This document shows, piece by piece, positions 15,493 through 22,316 of a stretch of 64,000 nt of DNA. The notes beneath the pieces were generated by a model. It saw only the letters and a program-made list of their open reading frames with translations. It did no database searches and was not told the origin of the DNA. Position 1 is the stretch's first letter, and the number at the start of each line of letters is the position of its first letter. Source of the DNA: Sphingomonas_R arantia (GTDB lineage Bacteria > Pseudomonadota > Alphaproteobacteria > Sphingomonadales > Sphingomonadaceae); assembly GCF_042682045.1 (NCBI RefSeq), contig NZ_JBHUGS010000001.1, positions 1,116,001-1,180,000 of the forward strand. Direction: 5' to 3'. The position numbers and the translations under genes were made by a program.

Positions 15493-18135
15493 ATGAAACT
15501 CGTCGTCGTCGAATCGCCCGCCAAGGCCAAGACCATCGAGAAGTATCTCGGCCCGGGATACCGCGTGCTGGCATCCTACGGCCATGTCCGCGACCTGCCG
15601 CCCAAGGACGGATCGGTCGATCCGGACGACGGCTTTGCCATGCAGTGGGAGAATTATGCGGACAAGGCGCGCCAGCTGAAGGCGATCACCGACGAGGCGA
15701 AGGGGGCGAGCACGCTGATCCTGGCGACCGATCCGGATCGCGAGGGCGAGGCGATCAGCTGGCACGTGCAGGAGGTGCTGCGCAAGCGGAAGGCCCTGCC
15801 GAGCGACGTGCAGCGCGTGACGTTCAACGCGATCACCAAGCAGGCGGTGACCGAGGCGATGGGCCGGCCGCGCGCGCTGGACGAGGACCTGATCGACGCA
15901 TATCGCGCACGTCGGGCGCTCGATTATCTGGTCGGGTTCACGCTGTCCCCCGTGCTGTGGCGCAAGCTGCCGGGGGCGAAGTCCGCGGGGCGGGTGCAGT
16001 CCGTGGCGCTGCGGCTGGTGGTGGACCGCGAGCGCGAGATCGAGGCGTTCCGGCCGCAGGAATATTGGTCGGTCACCGCAGTGTTCGAGCAGGACGGGGT
16101 CGCGTTCACCAGTCGGCTGGTGCGGTGGAAGGGGCAGAAGCTCGACCGGCTGTCGATCGGCAATGGCAGTGATGCGGCCGCGGCGAAGGCGGCGGTGGAG
16201 AGCGGGCGTTTCTCGGTCGAGAGTGTCGAGACCAAGCCGCTGACGCGCAATCCACCCGCGCCGTTCACGACATCGACGTTGCAGCAGGAGGCGGCGCGCA
16301 AGCTCGGCTTCTCGGCCAGCCACACGATGCGCGTGGCGCAGGCGCTGTATGAGGACGGCGCGATCACCTACATGCGGACCGACGGCGTGCAAATGGACCA
16401 TAGTGCCATCTCCGCGGCGCGCGGCGCGATCGCGAACCGGTACGATGCGTCCTATGTGCCCGACAAGCCGCGGCAGTACACGGCCAAGGCGAAGAATGCG
16501 CAGGAGGCGCACGAGGCGATCCGGCCGACCGATTTCGGGCGCGACAAGGCGGGTTCGGGTGACCATGCGCGGCTTTACGACCTGATCTTCAAGCGTGCGC
16601 TCGCCAGCCAGATGGCGTCGGCCCGGCTGGAGCGGACGACGGTGGAGCTGGCCGACCAGACCGGGCAGCAGGCGTTGCGGGCGACCGGGCAGGTCGTGTT
16701 GTTCCCCGGTTATCTGGCGCTGTACGAGGAAGGGCGCGACGACGAAGCGGACGAGGAGAGCCGTCGCCTGCCGCGGATGCACGAGGGCGACGGGCCGGCG
16801 CGCAAGTCGGTCGACAGCGAGCAGCATTTCACGCAGCCGCCGCCACGTTATTCGGAAGCGAGCCTGGTCAAGAAGATGGAGGAGCTCGGCATCGGGCGGC
16901 CATCGACCTATGCGTCGGTGCTGCAGGTGTTGAAGGACCGCGACTATGTGACGGTCGAGAAGAACCGTTTCACGCCGAACGAGAGCGGGCGGCTGGTGAC
17001 GGCGTTCCTCGAGCGCTTCTTCGAACGCTATGTCAGTTACGATTTCACCGCGGGGCTGGAGAACAGCCTGGACGACGTGTCGGGCGGGCGGGCCGAATGG
17101 CAGGCGGTGCTGGAGGCGTTCTGGCGCGATTTCAAGCCGAAGACCGCCGAGGTGATGGAGCAGAAGCCGTCCGAAGTGACGGCGGAGCTGGACATATTCC
17201 TGGGGTCCTACCTGTTCCCCGAGAAGGAGGACGGGACCGATCCGCGGGCGTGCCCGGCGTGCGGCGACGGGAAGCTGGCGCTGCGCGGCGGCAAGTTCGG
17301 CGCATTCGTGGCGTGTTCGAACTATCCGGAGTGCAAATATACGCGGCGGTTCGCGCAGGCGGGCGGCGCGGAGGCCGGGGCCGATACCGGGCCGGTGTCG
17401 CTCGGCATCGATCCGGAGACGCAGCTGGAGGTCAGCAAGCGGACCGGGCGGTTCGGACCCTATGTGCAGCTGGGCGACGAGAAGGACGCCAAGCGATCGT
17501 CGATCCCGAAGGATTTCGGGGCTGAGGTGGACCTGGAGGGTGCGCTGAAGCTGCTGTCGCTGCCGCGGACGGTGGGCGCGCATCCGGAGAGCGGGCTGGA
17601 TATCGTCGCGTCGATCGGACGTTACGGGCCGTACCTGCTGCACGATGGCAAGTACGCACGGTTGCAGACGACGGCGGACGTGTTCGAAACGGGCATGAAC
17701 GCGGCGGTGGTGAAGCTGGCCGAGGCGGCGGCCGGTGGCGGGCGTGGGCGCGGGGCGGCGAAGGAGCCGCTTGCGGCGTTCGGCGATAGCCCGGTGACGG
17801 GCAAGCCGGTGAAGCTGATGGAGGGACGGTTCGGCCCCTATGTGACCGACGGCGAGACCAACGCGACGTTGCCCAAGACGGCGGACCCATCGACGATGAC
17901 CGCGGACGAGGCGCTGATGCTGCTCGCCGAACGCGCGGCGAAGGGCCCGCCGAAGGGAAAGAAGAAGGCGCCGGTGAAGAAGGCCGCCGCGGCGAAAAAG
18001 CCTGCGGCGGCGAAGACGGAGGCTACGGCGGTGAAGGCCGCGGCGGTGAAGAAGGCTCCGGCGAAGAAGGCGGCGCCGAAGAAGGCTGCGGCTGCGAAGA
18101 AGCCGGCGGTGAAGAAGGCGTTGGCAGCGGAGTGA
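15493..18135 (+). CDS. topA: DNA topoisomerase I
   Basis: 880 residues from ATG at 15493 (an upstream in-frame start at 15472 adds seven non-conserved residues). Relaxes negative supercoils. Toprim domain at the N-terminus (LVVVESPAKAKTIEKYLG, LATDPDREGEAISWHV); catalytic Tyr293 in AITYMRTDGVQ; PSTYASVLQVLKDRDYV in the core. One C4 zinc-ribbon is visible (CPACGDGKLALRGGKFG ... CSNYPEC), followed by several topo-C-terminal repeats ending in a Lys/Ala-rich tail of about 60 residues resembling histone H1-type DNA-binding tails. Confidence 0.97.
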   Translation: MKLVVVESPAKAKTIEKYLGPGYRVLASYGHVRDLPPKDGSVDPDDGFAMQWENYADKARQLKAITDEAKGASTLILATDPDREGEAISWHVQEVLRKRKALPSDVQRVTFNAITKQAVTEAMGRPRALDEDLIDAYRARRALDYLVGFTLSPVLWRKLPGAKSAGRVQSVALRLVVDREREIEAFRPQEYWSVTAVFEQDGVAFTSRLVRWKGQKLDRLSIGNGSDAAAAKAAVESGRFSVESVETKPLTRNPPAPFTTSTLQQEAARKLGFSASHTMRVAQALYEDGAITYMRTDGVQMDHSAISAARGAIANRYDASYVPDKPRQYTAKAKNAQEAHEAIRPTDFGRDKAGSGDHARLYDLIFKRALASQMASARLERTTVELADQTGQQALRATGQVVLFPGYLALYEEGRDDEADEESRRLPRMHEGDGPARKSVDSEQHFTQPPPRYSEASLVKKMEELGIGRPSTYASVLQVLKDRDYVTVEKNRFTPNESGRLVTAFLERFFERYVSYDFTAGLENSLDDVSGGRAEWQAVLEAFWRDFKPKTAEVMEQKPSEVTAELDIFLGSYLFPEKEDGTDPRACPACGDGKLALRGGKFGAFVACSNYPECKYTRRFAQAGGAEAGADTGPVSLGIDPETQLEVSKRTGRFGPYVQLGDEKDAKRSSIPKDFGAEVDLEGALKLLSLPRTVGAHPESGLDIVASIGRYGPYLLHDGKYARLQTTADVFETGMNAAVVKLAEAAAGGGRGRGAAKEPLAAFGDSPVTGKPVKLMEGRFGPYVTDGETNATLPKTADPSTMTADEALMLLAERAAKGPPKGKKKAPVKKAAAAKKPAAAKTEATAVKAAAVKKAPAKKAAPKKAAAAKKPAVKKALAAE

Positions 18136-18226
18136 TCGGGGTACGGCTGCATTGATGAGGGCGTAGTCGGTCCGTTCCAGAGAGACGGGAAGACCGTCGA
18201 ACGCAGCTTCGCGGTGGTGTTGGCCG

Positions 18227-18273
18227 TCTCGACTTCGCTCGACGGGTCCCTCGACTTCGCTCGGGATGGGCGG
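18227..18273. repeat. palindromic repeat family D, partial
   Basis: Contains CTCGACTTCGCTCG twice in succession, the second ending GGGATGGGCGG, as in the right arm of the copy at 13215-13295. Intergenic, downstream of topA. Confidence 0.75.
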
Positions 18274-18300
18274 GTTTGTTTTGTTGCACTGCCTTCAAAT

Positions 18301-18364
18301 CCCGTCTGGTTCGAGCTTGTCGAGAACGTTGCGCGGCGTTCTCGACAGGCTCGAACCGAACGGG
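18301..18364. repeat. palindromic repeat family A, complete copy
   Basis: Both arms present with a few changes (CCCGTCTGGTTCGAGCTTG...). Lies between the convergent topA and dsrE-like genes and is a plausible bidirectional terminator. Confidence 0.92.
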
Positions 18365-18417
18365 GTGGGGGTTGGGTCCCCTCCGATCTGTTGCGTCGGA
18401 GGTAGGGCTGAGTCGCG

Positions 18418-18780
18418 TCAGGCAACGACCAAGCGGTCGTCCCCGAGATCCGCCATGACGCTGATCAGGCCGGCATAGTCCGTCGTTGGGTCGTAGTCGC
18501 TCGGTTGCGTGGCGGTGAGGGTCAGGCCGGACTGGCAGAGGGTGAAGCGGACGCCGAGGGCTAGCGCTTCGGCGTAGTGGGCGGCGAGCGTGGGGAGGCC
18601 GACTTTCGTGTGGGCGGCGTCGTTGGGGGCGGTGATCGGGGGGCGGATCAGGGTGACTGCTTCGCCTTGGAGGAAGATGCGGGCGCGGGCGCCGAGGGCG
18701 GCGGTGGCGGTGGCGAGGGAGAGGGCGGTGCGGAACCGTTCGGGGGTGGCGTCCGCGACGATGATGGTCAGGCCGCGCAT
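18418..18780 (-). CDS. DsrE/F-like small protein
   Basis: 120 residues with a DsrE-type alpha/beta fold: LTIIVADATPERFRTALSLATATAALGARARIFLQGEAV, then a variable loop and FTLCQSGL with a single Cys at the position where DsrE-family proteins carry a sulfur-handling Cys. The family includes sulfur-transfer proteins and uncharacterised peroxiredoxin-like proteins. Its start overlaps the end of the MoeB/ThiF gene by 13 bases, so they are translationally linked. Function in sulfur relay is inferred from fold and neighbour only. Confidence 0.75.
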   Translation of the reverse strand: MRGLTIIVADATPERFRTALSLATATAALGARARIFLQGEAVTLIRPPITAPNDAAHTKVGLPTLAAHYAEALALGVRFTLCQSGLTLTATQPSDYDPTTDYAGLISVMADLGDDRLVVA

Positions 18781-19532
18781 CGGCAGCCGGGGTCCTTGGG
18801 CACGGTGATCGTGCGGAAGCGGAAGGCGAGTGCGTCAACGAGCAGGAGCTTGCCGGCGCTGTCTTCGCCGAACGGGACGATCTGGCGGATCGTTTCGATT
18901 GCGGCGAGGCTGCCCAGCACGCCGGTCAGCGCGCCGAGCACGCCCTGGTCGGCGCAGGAGGCGTCGCCGCGGTCGGGGGCGTCGCCGACGAGGCAGCGGT
19001 AGCAGGGTTTGCCGGGTTCCCACCCGCGGTAGACGGCGAGCTGCCCTTCGAACTGGCCCACCGCGGCGGAGACGAGGGGGATGCGGCGGGTGAGGGCTGC
19101 GTCGGCGACCATCAGGCGGGTTTCGAAATTGTCGGAGCCGTCGACGATGACGTCTGCGCCGCTTGCGAAGCCGTCGAAGTTGGCGGGCGCAAGGCGTTCG
19201 TTTCGCTGGACGAAGCGGACGTCGGGGTTGAGGCGGGCGACCGCATCGGCGGCGGCGGTGACCTTTGGCCGACCGACATCGGCGGTGGCGAACAGATATT
19301 GGCGTTGGAGGTTGCTGAGCGCCACCACGTCGTCGTCGATCACCGTGAGCCGGCCGATACCCGCGGCGGCGAGCGCCTGAATGAGCGGGGAGCCGATGCC
19401 GCCTGCGCCGACGATCGCGACATGGGCGGCGAGCAGCGCCTGCTGCCCCGCGCCGCCGATTTCGCGGAGCACGATGTGGCGGGCGTAGCGATCGAGCTGG
19501 TCGTCGCTGAGCGGCACGGGGGCGACGGTCAC
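18768..19532 (-). CDS. HesA/MoeB/ThiF family adenylyltransferase
   Basis: 254 residues. E1-like enzyme that adenylates the C-terminal glycine of a small ubiquitin-like sulfur carrier (ThiS or MoaD). ATP-binding GAGGIGSPLIQALAAAGIG, the RLTVIDDDVVALSNLQRQ acidic/Arg segment, and DGSDNFETR are all present; zinc ligands are C177 and C180 (CYRC) and C250 and C252 (CRC); C193 is a candidate thiol. No carrier protein gene is next to it; a DsrE-like protein follows instead. Starts four bases inside the end of dut. Confidence 0.9.
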   Translation of the reverse strand: MTVAPVPLSDDQLDRYARHIVLREIGGAGQQALLAAHVAIVGAGGIGSPLIQALAAAGIGRLTVIDDDVVALSNLQRQYLFATADVGRPKVTAAADAVARLNPDVRFVQRNERLAPANFDGFASGADVIVDGSDNFETRLMVADAALTRRIPLVSAAVGQFEGQLAVYRGWEPGKPCYRCLVGDAPDRGDASCADQGVLGALTGVLGSLAAIETIRQIVPFGEDSAGKLLLVDALAFRFRTITVPKDPGCRCAA

Positions 19533-19969
19533 CGTGTGCCGGTCGATCCGAAGCCGCCGGTGCCGCGGGCGGTCTCGTCGAGCGTGTCTCCTTCGACGAA
19601 CTCCGCGGGCTGGACCGCGGCGGGGACAAGCTGGGCGATGCGGTCGCCGCGGGTGATCGGAAACGGGGCCGGGCCGTGGTTGATGAGGATGATTTTCACC
19701 TCACCGCGATAGTCCGCATCGATCGTGCCGGGGGTGTTGAGGCAGGTGACGCCGTGCTTGAAGGCGAGGCCGGAGCGCGGGCGGACCTGGACCTCGTAGC
19801 CCGGCGGGATGGCGATGGCGAAGCCGGTGGGCACCGCCGCCCAAGCGCCGGGGGCGAGGACGAGGTCTTCCGCCGCCACGATGTCCATGCCGGCGGCGTC
19901 CGCAGTGGCGCGGGCGGGGAGGGGGAGGCCGGTGCCGTGGGGCAGGCGCCGGAGCTGGATGGCGATCAT
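19529..19969 (-). CDS. dut: dUTP diphosphatase
   Basis: 146 residues from ATG at 19967-19969. Trimeric dUTPase that hydrolyses dUTP to dUMP and keeps uracil out of DNA. All five family motifs are visible: AAGMDIVA, RPRSGLAFK, GTIDADYRGEVKIIL, RGDRIAQLV and RGTGGFGSTG. Overlaps coaBC by ATGA at 19966-19969, a common coaBC-dut arrangement. Confidence 0.97.
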   Translation of the reverse strand: MIAIQLRRLPHGTGLPLPARATADAAGMDIVAAEDLVLAPGAWAAVPTGFAIAIPPGYEVQVRPRSGLAFKHGVTCLNTPGTIDADYRGEVKIILINHGPAPFPITRGDRIAQLVPAAVQPAEFVEGDTLDETARGTGGFGSTGTR

Positions 19970-21150
19970 GCGAGATGCTCCGCGATGCGGTCGGCGAGGC
20001 GGTCGGCGACGGCCGTCTTGGAGGCGGCCGGCCAGTCCTCGACGCCGTCGGCGGTGATGAGGTGGACGTGGTTGCGGTCGCCGCCCATCACGTCGCCGGA
20101 CACGTCGTTGGCGACGATCCAGTCGACGGCCTTGCGGGTGCGCTTGGCGGTGGCGTGGGCGACGACGTCCTCGGTTTCGGCGGCGAAGCCGATCAGCAGC
20201 CCGGGGCGGCGCGGGTCGGTGGCGAGTGTCGCAAGGATGTCGGGGTTCTCGCGCAGTTCGAGCGTGGGGGTGCCGTCGCGGGTCTTCTTGATCTTCTGCA
20301 TCGCGGGCGCGACGTGCCAGTCGGCCACCGCGGCGACCAGGATCGCGGCGTCGGCGGGGAGCGCGGTGTCGACCGCGGCGGCCATCTGGCGCGCGGTTTC
20401 GACGTCGATGCGGTCGACGCCGGGGGGTGTTGGGAGCGTGACCGGGCCGGCGACGAGCGTGACGCGCGCACCGCGGGCGGCGAGCGCGGCGGCGATGGCG
20501 AAACCTTGTTTCCCGGACGAACGGTTGGCGATGTAGCGGACCGGGTCGATCTGTTCGTGCGTGGGCCCGGCGGTGACGAGGATGTGGCGGCCGGCGAGGG
20601 TCTTCGCGGCCGGCTTGGCGAGCTTTGCCATGATCGTGTTCGCGAGGGTCTCGACGTCGGGCAGGCGGCCAGGGCCATACTCGCCGCAGGCCATGAGGCC
20701 TTCGTCGGGATCGATCACGGTGATGCCGTCCGAACGCAGCGTCGCGATGTTGCGGCGGGTGGCGGGGTGGAGCCACATCCGGACGTTCATCGCGGGGGCG
20801 ACCAGCACGGGCTTGTCGGTGGCGAGCAGCAGCGTGGTCGCCAGATCGTTGGCGAGACCGGTGGCCATGCGGGCGAGCAGGTCGGCGGTGGCGGGGACGA
20901 CGACGATCAGGTCGGCCGCCCGGCTGAGCTGGATATGGCCCATCTCGGCCTCGTCCAGGTCCCACAGGCCGGTGTGGACCGGGCGTTCGGACAGGGCGGC
21001 GAGCGTCATCGCGGTGACGAAGCGCGCGCCGCTGTCGGTCAGCACGCAGGTGACGGTGGCGCCCGCGCGGCGCAGCGTGCGAACGAGATCGCACGCCTTG
21101 TAGGCCGCGATGCCGCCGCCGACGATCAGGAGGATATGCGGGCCCGACAT
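19966..21150 (-). CDS. coaBC: bifunctional phosphopantothenoylcysteine decarboxylase / phosphopantothenate-cysteine ligase
   Basis: 394 residues from ATG at 21148-21150. Two consecutive steps of coenzyme A synthesis. N-terminal CoaC flavoprotein: LLIVGGGIAAYKACDLVR, PAMNVRMW and the active-site ACGEYGPGRLPD. C-terminal CoaB: VTAGPTHEQIDPVRYIANRS, SGKQGFAIA, and the late LIGFAAETED segment. First gene of the coaBC-dut-thiF/moeB-dsrE operon, all with overlapping ends. Confidence 0.96.
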   Translation of the reverse strand: MSGPHILLIVGGGIAAYKACDLVRTLRRAGATVTCVLTDSGARFVTAMTLAALSERPVHTGLWDLDEAEMGHIQLSRAADLIVVVPATADLLARMATGLANDLATTLLLATDKPVLVAPAMNVRMWLHPATRRNIATLRSDGITVIDPDEGLMACGEYGPGRLPDVETLANTIMAKLAKPAAKTLAGRHILVTAGPTHEQIDPVRYIANRSSGKQGFAIAAALAARGARVTLVAGPVTLPTPPGVDRIDVETARQMAAAVDTALPADAAILVAAVADWHVAPAMQKIKKTRDGTPTLELRENPDILATLATDPRRPGLLIGFAAETEDVVAHATAKRTRKAVDWIVANDVSGDVMGGDRNHVHLITADGVEDWPAASKTAVADRLADRIAEHLA

Positions 21151-21287
21151 GCGCCCCCTCTTGCCGGTTGGCGACAACGCTGTCGAGGGCGGGGGGTAGT
21201 TCCTCGCGGTTGCAGCATCGTGGGCGGAACCATATTAGTACCGACACGTCCAGGATCGGACACGAAGCAGCAAGGGTAGCGTACAGG

Positions 21288-22178
21288 ATGATCGTTCCGA
21301 ATACGCCGCGGGTGCGGCTGATGATCAAGGAGGTCTGGCGCCCGCTGACCGTATTGTTCGTGTGGGACGTGATCGTGACGGTCACGTATTTCGTGCTGCC
21401 GTTCAAGGCGCCGTCGCTGCCGCTGACGCTGTTCGGTTCGGCGATCGCGCTGTTCCTCGGCTTCCGCGTCAACAGCGCGTATGAGCGCTGGTGGGAAGGC
21501 CGCGGGCTGTGGGGCCTGATGATCAACGCGTCGCGCAGCCTGGCGCGCAGCACGATCGCGTTCCTGGACGATAACGATCCGGGCGTGGTGGACCTGAAGC
21601 GCACGATCGTGCTGCGCCAGATCGCCTATGTCCACGCGCTCAGGAACCGGTTGCGCAAGGAAGATCCGGCGCCGGAAGTGCTGCGGATGTTGTCGCCGGA
21701 GGAGGCCAAGGAGGGGCTCGATCGGCAGAATGTGCCGAACGGGCTGCTCGACGGGACCGCGCGGCGGATCGCGGAGGCGCAGCGCCGCGGGTTGATCGAT
21801 ACGATCCAGCAGACGCAGCTGGAGCGCGTGCTGGTCGATATCGCCAATGCGCAGGGCGGGATGGAACGGCTGAAGAATACGCCGCTGCCGATGCAGTACC
21901 GGTTCTTCCCGGAAATCTTCGCGCGGCTGTTCTGCGTGGCGTTGCCGATCGGGTTGGTGGAGTCGCTCGGCTGGGCGACGCCGGCGGGGTCGACGGTGGC
22001 GGGGCTGATGTTCCTGGCGATCCTGCGGATCGGTGACGACCTCGTCGATCCGTTCGCCAACGACGTGCACGACGTGCCGCTGACCAGCATGTGCCGGACG
22101 GTCGAGATCGATCTGCTGGAGGCAATCGGTGACGAGGCGCCGAAGCCGTTGCAGCCGGAGAAGGGCGTGCTCTGGTAA
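21288..22178 (+). CDS. bestrophin-like channel family protein
   Basis: 296 residues from ATG at 21288 (AGG just upstream). Bestrophin/YneE (former UPF0187) family: N-terminal membrane helices (TVLFVWDVIVTVTYFVLPF, LTLFGSAIALFLGFRVNSAYERWWEGR), a long helical cytosolic segment, and a C-terminal FANDVHDVPLTSMCRTVEIDLLE tail. FRVNSAYERWWEGRGLWG is a strong family signature. Bacterial members form pentameric ion channels, sodium-selective in the one studied from Klebsiella. Divergent from coaBC. Confidence 0.9.
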   Translation: MIVPNTPRVRLMIKEVWRPLTVLFVWDVIVTVTYFVLPFKAPSLPLTLFGSAIALFLGFRVNSAYERWWEGRGLWGLMINASRSLARSTIAFLDDNDPGVVDLKRTIVLRQIAYVHALRNRLRKEDPAPEVLRMLSPEEAKEGLDRQNVPNGLLDGTARRIAEAQRRGLIDTIQQTQLERVLVDIANAQGGMERLKNTPLPMQYRFFPEIFARLFCVALPIGLVESLGWATPAGSTVAGLMFLAILRIGDDLVDPFANDVHDVPLTSMCRTVEIDLLEAIGDEAPKPLQPEKGVLW

Positions 22179-22199
22179 ACAAAGTGTTGCGCGACGGTA

Positions 22200-22261
22200 A
22201 CGTCACGGAACCGTAACGATATCGACGCGGGGGTGTCACCGCCCGGTCACCCCGCCGTCAT
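22200..22261 (+). promoter_or_regulatory. Pho box array (PhoB binding sites) upstream of TonB receptor-phytase operon
   Basis: Three half-sites GTGTCAC (22233), CGGTCAC (22244) and CCGTCAT (22255) start exactly 11 bases apart, the pattern of Pho boxes (7-base CTGTCAT repeats with 4-base spacers). Two further sites fall in the same register, ACGTCAC (22200) and CCGTAAC (22211); the position between (22222) is degenerate. The array ends about 55 bases before the receptor start and precedes a phytase operon, fitting phosphate-starvation control. Confidence 0.6.
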
Positions 22262-22316
22262 GCCGCGACCCTAGCTGCCCCTCATCGGACAAGCATCGTC
22301 CCAGGGGATCCTAATC

